Below, piece by piece: positions 44,662 to 50,701 of a DNA stretch of 50,701 nt (its first letter is position 1; the number at the start of each line of letters is the position of its first letter). The notes below the pieces were generated by a model. The model had not been told where the DNA came from. It saw only the letters and a program-made list of their open reading frames with translations, and searched no databases. This DNA comes from an uncultured Bacteroidaceae bacterium (GTDB taxonomy: Bacteria > Bacteroidota > Bacteroidia > Bacteroidales > Bacteroidaceae), in the NCBI GenBank assembly GCA_934271655.1, contig CAKQRW010000024.1, forward strand, positions 1 to 50,701, read 5' to 3'. Position numbers and translations under genes: made by a program.

Positions 44662-45708
44662 TCAAGCTACTGCCTGAGGTACCTTGGTGACCTCGGCATC
44701 CGTGCCATCTTCAAAATGGCGAACATAGTCACATGGCAAGAACGAAGCATCCACCTCCTCACCCATAAGGATGCGAGTGAGGATGTCCTCGATGTACTCA
44801 CCAAAGTTCACTTTGTTCAATTTGCAACTTTCCAACACCTCAAACATAAACGATATGTTCTGGGCTGAGAAGTGACTTCCTGTCTGAAGCCAATTACGTC
44901 TGCCCATAGCGATATGTCTGAAACATCTCTCTATGGCTATATTGTGCATGTCGATTCGACCGTCCGAAAGGAATGTTCGGAAGGCTTCTTCGTCATCTAG
45001 TATGTAATTTATGGCTCTGTGAACCATCTGTCCATATTCATCTCCTGCTGCACGCATTCCTTTGAGCATATCCATGATGCGGTCAACTATATCCTTGCTC
45101 CATTCCTCGCGGAACTTCAAGCGATGCTCAGGGCTTTGATCGTCCTCTTGCAAGAAAACTCGCTCAATATAAAACAGAGCGTTGATCAATATTAGAAGAT
45201 TCTCCATTCTCGGATCAACCAAGTAGGCATCCACAAGGTAATGGCGAGCATGGAACCAACAAGCCTGACGCAACAACTCATGGCCCTCCAAGTCTTTGAC
45301 TATGGCAGGATATTGAGGGGTTCTGGCTGCAACAAAACCGACAATGGAAGAGTCCTTGAAAATTTTCCCCTCTTGCAACATGTGGTCGCGAGTACCCTCA
45401 TCATATAGCATCACACAAAGCTTCTTCTCCAAGGAGAGGGTTGCCTGGACATACTCTATTGTGTATTTAAAAGGGTCATCAGGTGTTTCTCTGCTACGTA
45501 CCAGCAAACGGGTGGCATCATTGTTGGTAAACTTAGACTGCCGGATGGCTTCCAGCATCAATGGTTCAAGCCTTTCTCTCAACATCTCCATAATCTGATG
45601 CATCCATAAGTCCAAGGAAGACTGAGGTATATTCGTCTTCATCCGCCTTGGCATTCGCAGCTTTGGCGTTAGCCTCCGCACCTCTGACCTTGTCCAAAGC
45701 ATTATCAC
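44662..45708 (-). CDS. IS66 transposase TnpC, C-terminal frame
   Basis: The frame carries IS66 transposase features: YVQATLSLEKKLCVMLYDEG, CWFHARHYLVDA (the CWAHARR-type motif) and NIAIERCFRHIAMGRRNWLQ plus TGS (the NNAERAIR...GRKNWLFSGS-type signature near the end). The C-terminal IS66 domain is also present. It overlaps the coiled-coil frame 45566-45889 in another phase. The region where the second catalytic Asp is expected reads SSIVGFVAARTPQYPAI without DG, so activity is doubtful, or this is a divergent branch. The exact start is uncertain; the first ATG (45708) lies deep inside the overlapping frame. Confidence 0.75.
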   Translation of the reverse strand: MIMLWTRSEVRRLTPKLRMPRRMKTNIPQSSLDLWMHQIMEMLRERLEPLMLEAIRQSKFTNNDATRLLVRSRETPDDPFKYTIEYVQATLSLEKKLCVMLYDEGTRDHMLQEGKIFKDSSIVGFVAARTPQYPAIVKDLEGHELLRQACWFHARHYLVDAYLVDPRMENLLILINALFYIERVFLQEDDQSPEHRLKFREEWSKDIVDRIMDMLKGMRAAGDEYGQMVHRAINYILDDEEAFRTFLSDGRIDMHNIAIERCFRHIAMGRRNWLQTGSHFSAQNISFMFEVLESCKLNKVNFGEYIEDILTRILMGEEVDASFLPCDYVRHFEDGTDAEVTKVPQAVA

Positions 45709-45889
45709 GTTCCTTCTGCATCAAGGCTAGCTTCCCCTCATATTCCTTACGTGTTTCCGCCTCTATAGCCTTGTTCTCATCCTCCAAGAAACTAACATAC
45801 TTGTCACGGCCAACCAACTTGTTGGTCAGCCTAACATTCTCCATGCGTAAAATCTGGAGTTCTAACTGTATGTTGTCTCTTGTTTCCAT
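45566..45889 (-). CDS. IS66-associated coiled-coil protein or TnpC N-terminal part
   Basis: 107 residues from METRDNIQLELQILRMENVR; strongly helical and charged, like the leucine-zipper N-terminus of IS66 TnpC. It overlaps the start of the TnpC frame by up to 142 bp; joining the two would need a +1 shift. Either the element uses two proteins or a shift, or the transposase gene is broken. Sequence alone does not decide. Confidence 0.6.
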   Translation of the reverse strand: METRDNIQLELQILRMENVRLTNKLVGRDKYVSFLEDENKAIEAETRKEYEGKLALMQKERDNALDKVRGAEANAKAANAKADEDEYTSVFLGLMDASDYGDVERKA

Positions 45890-45982
45890 GTATGCAAAGG
45901 TACTAAAAATCAGCGAAACACACAAATATTTATAGTTAGATATTATATAATAAACTAATTTATAGTTGATTACACGTTGTTG

Positions 45983-46213
45983 TCATATGTTCTTAGGTGC
46001 CGGCATTTTAGATAGAATCCGTTGTTTCTCCGCCTCTGGGAAGTTTGGGGTCGAAATTAACTTTAGCACCTCTGCTTCAACTTTGGAAGCACGATTGCTA
46101 TACTCTTCCGCCTTTCGATTACTGGCTTCCGCTTCTGCATTTGCCTTGGCTATACGAGCATTGGCGGCTGCAATCTCTGCCTCCAATGCTGCAATTTCAT
46201 CTTGTATGTTCAT
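45983..46213 (-). CDS. Small coiled-coil protein of the IS66 element
   Basis: 76 residues, almost entirely one predicted coiled coil (EIAALEAEIAAANARIAKAN). Its ATG overlaps the tnpB stop by 4 bp (46210-46213), so translation is coupled. Likely an accessory protein of this IS66 branch; it may be a detached N-terminal oligomerisation part of TnpC. Confidence 0.6.
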   Translation of the reverse strand: MNIQDEIAALEAEIAAANARIAKANAEAEASNRKAEEYSNRASKVEAEVLKLISTPNFPEAEKQRILSKMPAPKNI

Positions 46214-46542
46214 ATCTTTATTTTCGTCTGAACCGACGTTGACATTAGAAGTTTCAAAGTTTGCTTTGATAGCTCATGGGTTATTTTGCACTCCTCAAAT
46301 TCTGGCTTTAGGAACTTGCCATCTGTGAACCACTTAGAGCAAAGTACCCAACCATTTATATCATAGTGCAAGATCTTCACCTTGCGGTAATCCTTGGAAT
46401 AAAAGACAAATGCCTCATTGTAACTTCGAGGATTATGCCCCATGACATCACGCCCTATGGAAGCCAGACCTTCATAGCCTTTGTGCATGTCGGGCGGAGT
46501 GGACTTCATAAAAAATTTCGTTCTATCATTAAAGTTTATCAT
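46210..46542 (-). CDS. tnpB: IS66 TnpB (Orf2-like) protein
   Basis: 110 residues resembling IS66 Orf2: FYSKDYRKVKILHYDINGWVL followed by a Lys/Phe-rich segment. It overlaps tnpA by 4 bp (46539-46542) and the following coiled-coil gene by 4 bp. TnpB is needed for transposition of IS66 elements; its biochemical role is unknown. Confidence 0.8.
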   Translation of the reverse strand: MINFNDRTKFFMKSTPPDMHKGYEGLASIGRDVMGHNPRSYNEAFVFYSKDYRKVKILHYDINGWVLCSKWFTDGKFLKPEFEECKITHELSKQTLKLLMSTSVQTKIKI

Positions 46543-46865
46543 GGCTGCGACATTTTATGCAGCAACTCTGCCACGACAAACAAGCTTTTACTCTTTAGCT
46601 CAATCTGCTCTCCGTCTGGAGATTTCAAGACCAACTTCTCCACTTGCCATGTTGCAGGCTTGGGATTTTCATCTTTTATAGTAACAAGTATAAAAGCATC
46701 CAGAGGTTGGTCTTGCTTCTTTTCCTGTAAAGGATAAGTTTTCTTATACTGGATGAGCCAGTCGTAATCGACCGCCTCATCTTTACAATACTTGCGCAAG
46801 CTACGCCCATTGCGGTTTTGGTTGTAGTCTTGCATTACATTCTCAAAATATTCCTTGCTTTCCAT
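46539..46865 (-). CDS. tnpA: IS66 TnpA-like protein
   Basis: 108 residues; the N-terminal half resembles the helix-turn-helix of IS66 first proteins in Bacteroidota (GRSLRKYCKDEAVDYDWLIQ), the second half LKSPDGEQIELKSKSLFVVAELL is like the TnpA dimer region. First gene of the element, 74 bp inside the right terminus. Confidence 0.75.
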   Translation of the reverse strand: MESKEYFENVMQDYNQNRNGRSLRKYCKDEAVDYDWLIQYKKTYPLQEKKQDQPLDAFILVTIKDENPKPATWQVEKLVLKSPDGEQIELKSKSLFVVAELLHKMSQP

Positions 46866-47065
46866 TTATGTGAATTTTAAAACGGTCGCAAAGGTAACAT
46901 TTTTTATTTAGCCCACCTTACGCTGTATTGGTGGTTTACAACAATATTTTCGTATTCGCTTGTCCATAATTGGGACGTATTTACAAATTCGGGCTACTAA
47001 GCTCCATCCCCGAAAAGTAGCTCATAATAAAAAAGGGGAGAGGAGCCATTCGCCCGATATATCCG

Positions 47066-48217
47066 TTATCTTATTCCATGTGTCTTCTTCCACACCACAA
47101 ACCATGTTCTGAACAATGGTTCGCTCAATGCCTCCGTAGGATAATGCTTCACGAAGCGCAAGTTACGCAAGTTCATCCTGAGGTAGCGATGAAGTTTGCC
47201 TTCATCTTTCTTACTTCCAAGCCTTGTGTCATACTGCCCGAAGTTGCCGCCACGCATGATTTCGTCCAACAAGAACTTGCCTTCCTTCTCATCCAGCGGT
47301 GCAATCATCTTGTCTTCCGGTAATCCGAACACCTCATGCAGCACACACATCACTGCTCCTGCAAACTTCCACAATCCAAGCCATTTAATCTCATGCCGTA
47401 AGGCATCTAAATCTGCGTTTATCTGCGTAATCTGTGGAAGACTCTTACAAGTATTTAAATCCGTGAAATCCGTGAGATCCGTGTGCCACTTCGCCAACAC
47501 AATGTAGTAATCCAGCAACTGCCTCAACCCAATCCCCTCCGTAAACACATGGCGGTATAGATGAGACAATATATAGATGACATTGAAATTCACAGTTGGC
47601 ACTGTTATCTCACCATATCCATCCGGCAACGCAACGACATTCGAGCATTGCAAGTCCATCACCTCACCGAACCAATTCTGCATCCTGCGGTTATGAATGG
47701 GGTAGAACATATACGAAGGAGTAAAATGTACCTCTATCGCTGTCTTCATCACAGGAAAATCCACATGATGATAGCGCATCACTTGGTTCGGGCACACCTT
47801 ATTGATATATTCCATCACATGCTTCCTGCCACCATCAAGATAGATGTCAATATCCCCAGGAGTACGCATATAAGGGTCGGGATAGAGCAACGCATTTGCC
47901 TGTCCTTTCAAGACGCAGCATCGGAATCCTGCTTGTTTGAATTTCTTGCAGACCTTTGCCGAATCCATGAACAGCTGGATGTTCTGTTGCCGTATCCTCT
48001 GCGCCATTCCCATCCATGTCATCAGCAAATCTGCGTTAGGAGCCAACTCTTTCGGCAGCTGCTGGATGCCATGAAACAGCACACCTATCAACGCCTGTTT
48101 CTTGGCAATGGCATATAGCACTTTCCAGTCCGCATCCTTCACTGAGGCAGGGATTTCCGCCACAGAACCGATGCAAAACTGTAAAAAGTCAAAAAATATT
48201 CGTTGTTGTGAAACCAT
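47066..48217 (-). CDS. Nucleotidyltransferase-family protein (NTP_transf_5-like)
   Basis: A 383-residue protein with the nucleotidyltransferase pattern VLKGQANALLYPDPYMRTPG then DIDIYL near residues 118-140, as in the uncharacterised nucleotidyltransferases found in polysaccharide clusters of Bacteroidales. Its substrate is unknown. An in-frame low-complexity stretch (47407-47485: AAATCCGTGAAATCCGTGAG and ATCTGCG units, read as HTDLTDFTDLNTCKSLPQIT) is inserted near residue 245-270 and resembles a dispersed intergenic repeat. ATG at 48217 (MVSQQRIFFDFLQF) is chosen because a duplicated copy of this gene start at 49332 has the same Met. The neighbouring wecG-like gene supports a surface-polysaccharide role. 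Confidence 0.8.
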   Translation of the reverse strand: MVSQQRIFFDFLQFCIGSVAEIPASVKDADWKVLYAIAKKQALIGVLFHGIQQLPKELAPNADLLMTWMGMAQRIRQQNIQLFMDSAKVCKKFKQAGFRCCVLKGQANALLYPDPYMRTPGDIDIYLDGGRKHVMEYINKVCPNQVMRYHHVDFPVMKTAIEVHFTPSYMFYPIHNRRMQNWFGEVMDLQCSNVVALPDGYGEITVPTVNFNVIYILSHLYRHVFTEGIGLRQLLDYYIVLAKWHTDLTDFTDLNTCKSLPQITQINADLDALRHEIKWLGLWKFAGAVMCVLHEVFGLPEDKMIAPLDEKEGKFLLDEIMRGGNFGQYDTRLGSKKDEGKLHRYLRMNLRNLRFVKHYPTEALSEPLFRTWFVVWKKTHGIR

Positions 48218-48223
48218 TGTTAT
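48089..48223. repeat. 135-bp direct repeat, copy in the intact nucleotidyltransferase gene
   Basis: The first about 43 codons of the gene and 6 bp upstream. The copy at 49204-49338 is the same length and about 93% identical (roughly nine substitutions). The two copies bracket the GNAT/antitoxin-like module. Confidence 0.85.
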
Positions 48224-48312
48224 GCGACGAGAAGTCATTCATCCACTTGAAACATCCGCAAATGCATGGTTCAACGATGAGCATGCCCTCTATATCAGTA
48301 TTACGTTCACTA

Positions 48313-48918
48313 TCATCTGATATATCCCAACAAATCAAGATACATCATCCTTGACTCCAACCTTTCCTCCATAGGAATATGGTTAGCTTCTTTTTCCAAA
48401 TCTTCTGTCGAGTATAGAAACTTAAAGCCATTCTTTGCATAAAAATGAAGCACATTTTCCTTATTATATGCATCCACTACAATAAAACGGCATCCAGTCT
48501 TGTTATCTGGTAACAAAAACCAAGATATAATATAATCTATGGCTTGTGAACCAACATTATCATTAGTGCCTTGATACCCTTTAGCCACACCAAGTCTTCC
48601 TATCAAAACTGCAGGGTAACTTCGTGTTCTTTTAGAATTGGGGATTTTTCGTTGTATTTTATTTCTTGAAGCATTAGGTATCAATGCTGCCTTTATACTG
48701 TCATTTGCCAATGTAAAGGCACAAACGATTTCATCCTTGCCACTTGTTTCTGTAGCAAAGAAATAGGTTTTACCCAACAATTGACCATCATAAAGGCAAG
48801 CCTCTTGGTGAAAGAAATCATCAAGGTCTTCATCACCACAGTTAAAAGAGTCAAGTTCTCCCTTTGTCGTAACACGATAAAGGCAACAATTACTTTGCAA
48901 ACGGACTTTTTCCTCCAT
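48313..48918 (-). CDS. GNAT-family N-acetyltransferase, toxin-like
   Basis: A 201-residue acetyltransferase. The start LDSFNCGDEDLDDFF is typical of the GNAT group that includes acetylating toxins (TacT/AtaT-like); the acetyl-CoA loop is GRLGVAKGYQGTNDNVGSQA, near residues 107-126, and the C-terminal FYAKNGFKFL follows the GNAT fold. It overlaps the small upstream gene by 29 bp, a toxin-antitoxin-like arrangement. Known toxins of the class acetylate aminoacyl-tRNA; whether this one does is unknown, and it could be an ordinary acetyltransferase. Confidence 0.82.
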   Translation of the reverse strand: MEEKVRLQSNCCLYRVTTKGELDSFNCGDEDLDDFFHQEACLYDGQLLGKTYFFATETSGKDEIVCAFTLANDSIKAALIPNASRNKIQRKIPNSKRTRSYPAVLIGRLGVAKGYQGTNDNVGSQAIDYIISWFLLPDNKTGCRFIVVDAYNKENVLHFYAKNGFKFLYSTEDLEKEANHIPMEERLESRMMYLDLLGYIR

Positions 48919-49084
48919 GAGCTTTCAAATTAGCCATTGAACGAATCAATATTTTCTCCACATCATCGAATGACATCCGCAAGGTCTTTCTTTGTGGATT
49001 TCTTTCATTTTCCTCAGCCTCACGAACAAATCGTTCTGCTGTTTCTCCTGTTAAAACAGGAATACTTCTTATTTCCAATGCCAT
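48890..49084 (-). CDS. Small antitoxin-like protein (64 aa)
   Basis: A 64-residue protein starting MALEIRSIPVLTGETAERFV, charged and helical, with no clear helix-turn-helix. It overlaps the GNAT gene by 29 bp and is first in the transcript. Position and size fit an antitoxin or partner; the family was not recognised. Confidence 0.65.
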   Translation of the reverse strand: MALEIRSIPVLTGETAERFVREAEENERNPQRKTLRMSFDDVEKILIRSMANLKAHGGKSPFAK

Positions 49085-49113
49085 AGTCTTCTTTCTTTAA
49101 ATATTTGATGCCG

Positions 49114-49121
49114 CAAAGATA
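49114..49121 (-). promoter_or_regulatory. Promoter -7 box of the GNAT module
   Basis: Minus strand TATCTTTG followed by C fits TAnnTTTG and lies about 30 nt before the small gene; a TTGG element is found at about the -33 position. Confidence 0.55.
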
Positions 49122-49179
49122 CACATTTCTTATCAGACTCCAAGTACAAGTAAAAGAAATCTTTGTACAGAAAAGCTAT

Positions 49180-49332
49180 TTAACTCTCATGTGCTTCCAG
49201 CCACAACGCCTGTTTCTTGGCTATGGCATACAGCACTTTCCAGTCCGCATCCTTCACAGAGGCTGGGATTTCCGCCACAGAACCGATACAAAACTGTAAA
49301 AAATCAAAAAATATTTGCTGTTGTGAGACCAT
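49180..49332 (-). pseudogene. Truncated 5' copy of the nucleotidyltransferase gene
   Basis: Reads MVSQQQIFFDFLQFCIGSVA and on to AIAKKQAL, as the intact gene at 48217, then leaves the homology at 49204 and stops after 50 codons. It is the second copy of the 135-bp direct repeat (49204-49338) and marks the original upstream junction of the gene before the GNAT module arrived. Confidence 0.85.
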
Positions 49333-49338
49333 TGTTAT
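49204..49338. repeat. 135-bp direct repeat, orphan copy
   Basis: Partner of 48089-48223. Both copies end at ATTGTTAT; beyond it the orphan copy runs into the promoter of the small divergent gene, presumably the ancestral context. Confidence 0.85.
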
Positions 49339-49350
49339 ACTTTTGCACGC

Positions 49351-49443
49351 ATGAAACAATTCTTGAGAGTCATCATATCCTATATTGCCGCTATTGTCCT
49401 ATTGCCAATAGCCATCATTTGCAATCTCTTTCGCAAGAAATAG
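49351..49443 (+). CDS. Small membrane peptide (30 aa)
   Basis: MKQFLRVIISYIAAIVLLPI and on to NLFRKK: one transmembrane segment with basic ends. A -7 box TACTTTTG with C lies immediately upstream, and TTTG about 20 nt before it, so the mRNA would have a leader of only a few bases. It ends 6 bp before the stop codon of the convergent wecG-like gene. Similar single-span peptides are easily missed; function unknown. Confidence 0.5.
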   Translation: MKQFLRVIISYIAAIVLLPIAIICNLFRKK

Positions 49444-49449
49444 GCATAC

Positions 49450-50205
49450 CTACTTCTTGCGGAATGGATCCTTATATATCCCCAGCAACTGTTTCCCGAA
49501 GTAATAGAAGAACTGCATATCATCCACGAAGTAACGCTTGAACAATCGCTTCGGCTCCTTCATGCAACGATACAGCCACTCCATACCTATCTTTTGCCAG
49601 AACTTAGGCGCACGCTTCAGCGTACCAGCCTCGAAGTCGATGGTAGCACCCAGAGCCATAAACACCTTTACCCCAGGCATCTTGTCTCGATACTTCATAA
49701 TCCACTTCTCCTGCTTAGGAGCGCCCACACCAACGAGCAACACATTCGCGCCGCTCTCATTCACGATGCGTACCAACTCCTCACATTCATCCTCATGTTT
49801 CTCGAAACCAAAGGAAGGAGAATGAGCACCAACAACCATCTTCCTGCCCACTTTCTCATTGATACGTTCCATCGCCTTAGCTGCAATGCCTTCCTTGGCA
49901 CCTAACAGGAATATCTTGCAGTCAGCATCATCCTTGTGGTACATATAATAAGAGGTGAAGAAGCTCGACCCTGGAATTGCCTCCTTGATAGGAGTCTTCA
50001 GCAACTTGCCGAACAGGTAGAGAATCTTGCTGTCGCACACCACCCATTCCGACTTCTGATACACATCATAAAACTCCTTGTCCTTCTGAAGCTTAATCAG
50101 ATGGTCAAGGTTTGGAGTCACCAGAACACCCTCCTTCAGATTCTCCAAAAGTTCCTGACGAATAATGTTCTGAATTTTAATATTTAATATTTTTACAGTT
50201 TCCAT
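49450..50205 (-). CDS. WecG/TagA/CpsF-family glycosyltransferase (GT26)
   Basis: A 251-residue GT26 enzyme: VVTPNLDHLIKLQKD-like start (LVTPNLDHLIKLQKD), IPGSSFFTSYY, then GVGAPKQEKWI and GATIDFEAGTLKRAPKFWQK with IGMEWLYR, all family hallmarks. Members transfer ManNAc-type or other sugars to lipid-linked intermediates for teichoic acids, enterobacterial common antigen or capsules, at the cytoplasmic face of the inner membrane. The usual DG before the central helix is CDS here (VVCDSKIL), a small departure. With the nucleotidyltransferase nearby it suggests an exopolysaccharide region continuing to the right. Confidence 0.93.
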   Translation of the reverse strand: METVKILNIKIQNIIRQELLENLKEGVLVTPNLDHLIKLQKDKEFYDVYQKSEWVVCDSKILYLFGKLLKTPIKEAIPGSSFFTSYYMYHKDDADCKIFLLGAKEGIAAKAMERINEKVGRKMVVGAHSPSFGFEKHEDECEELVRIVNESGANVLLVGVGAPKQEKWIMKYRDKMPGVKVFMALGATIDFEAGTLKRAPKFWQKIGMEWLYRCMKEPKRLFKRYFVDDMQFFYYFGKQLLGIYKDPFRKK

Positions 50206-50243
50206 TGCATGCTAATTTTATTGATTGCAAAATATGAATGTTT

Positions 50244-50606
50244 TTATATCCCTAATTTCACCATTTTCTCCTCATAAAAAGGAATCTCTCGTTTAGTCTG
50301 AGCTAAATCCTCCATTGTAGCCCGGATGTACCTCCACTCTTGAGATTTTCTTACAGCGAGCATCCGACTACTTTCTTCCGTCAAAACTGCATTACCGTCT
50401 GTCAAGACTCTCAACAGCACCCTAAAGTCATCAAGCTTTTTAAGCAATAGCAAGTTATACCAATCCTTTATATCAGTAAGTATTTGATTTGCCACAAGCT
50501 CTAATATTAACAATGGTTGATAGTAATATTGTTGGATATCCCTTTCAAATATACAGCAATGACATTGCTTGATAACACATTGGGCTATCTGCTTAAAAAG
50601 TTCCAA
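50244..50606 (-). CDS. Hypothetical protein, start uncertain
   Basis: A 120-residue frame that can only start at a TTG (50606) within the window; upstream the frame stays open for about 29 codons without ATG and meets a stop near 50680, so the gene may be frameshifted or 5'-truncated. It is AT-rich and predicted helical (RDIQQYYYQPLLILELVANQ). No family recognised. Confidence 0.35.
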   Translation of the reverse strand: MELFKQIAQCVIKQCHCCIFERDIQQYYYQPLLILELVANQILTDIKDWYNLLLLKKLDDFRVLLRVLTDGNAVLTEESSRMLAVRKSQEWRYIRATMEDLAQTKREIPFYEEKMVKLGI

Positions 50607-50701
50607 CTTTTCCTTGTCACTTTCAAAATAATTAGTGTTTGCTGAATAATATTCAACTAACTGATGATTAAGTTTTTATAATAGTATTTGCTTGCGTATT
50701 T

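Larger units (their letters stand above)
44570..46939. mobile_element. IS66-family insertion sequence (2370 bp)
   Basis: The 20-bp inverted termini GTAAACCACCAATACAGCGT begin with the GTAA typical of IS66. Between them are, on the minus strand, the order tnpA-like, tnpB, a small coiled-coil gene and tnpC. The flanking 8 bp (AATCAAGA left, AACAATAT right) do not match, so there is no usual 8-bp target duplication; either a deletion followed insertion or one end moved by recombination. It truncates the IS1380 transposase. Confidence 0.85.

Noticed and set aside
48222..48320. 32-aa plus-strand frame next to the nucleotidyltransferase start
   Set aside because: No promoter and no family resemblance; it overlaps the end of the GNAT gene.

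Overview
The window looks like a chromosomal segment of a Prevotella-type member of the Bacteroidales. Evidence: a type III glutamine synthetase; a tmRNA on the minus strand with tag GENSYALAA; promoters of the Bacteroidota form (TTTG, about 19-20 nt, TAnnTTTG) in front of several genes; IS66, IS1380 and ISAon1-like transposase pieces; and few Shine-Dalgarno sites. The central 10-39.5 kb is richer in G+C and gene-dense with housekeeping functions. Both flanks (1-10 kb and 39.5-50.7 kb) are more AT-rich, repeat-laden and accessory.

Layout. 1-7.5 kb, minus strand: a PLD-nuclease/SF2-helicase, an Eco57I-like adenine methyltransferase and a 99-aa protein, followed by an ATGA-coupled start codon that leaves the window. 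This looks like a split restriction-type defence operon. 8.0-10.1 kb: a small island with the N-terminal stub of a Cas12a nuclease and an XRE-ImmA regulator/protease. Two copies of a 187-bp inverted-repeat element lie in it, and an about 90-bp duplication of the MATE exporter 3' end brackets it. 10-12.9 kb: MATE exporter, ssrA, Lrp regulator. 13.4-29.3 kb, minus: glnN, amtB, glnK, an outer-membrane barrel, dapL, dapF, asnB, gltD, gltB. 29.7-39.5 kb, plus: purF, carA, carB, guaA, pyrG. 39.5-42.8 kb: almost gene-free repeat arrays plus a DEDDh exonuclease enclosed by the ends of the same inverted-repeat family. 42.8-47 kb: an unknown membrane-anchored protein, an IS1380 stub and an IS66 element. 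47-50.7 kb: surface-polysaccharide-type genes (nucleotidyltransferase, WecG/TagA glycosyltransferase) with an inserted GNAT/antitoxin-like module.

How the genes fit together. The core takes up ammonium (AmtB, GlnK), fixes it into glutamine and glutamate (GlnN, GltBD), and sits beside six glutamine amidotransferases (GltB, AsnB, PurF, CarA, GuaA, PyrG) and two lysine/diaminopimelate genes. It reads as one nitrogen-assimilation superlocus.

Most worth a second look: a TA-bounded MITE family (four near-identical copies) whose ends also enclose a DnaQ-like exonuclease; the Cas12a relic; and two separate cases where a cargo module sits beside a gene whose end has been duplicated (about 90 and 135 bp) so that the host gene stays intact. 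All family calls were made by reading the sequence; no database search was run.
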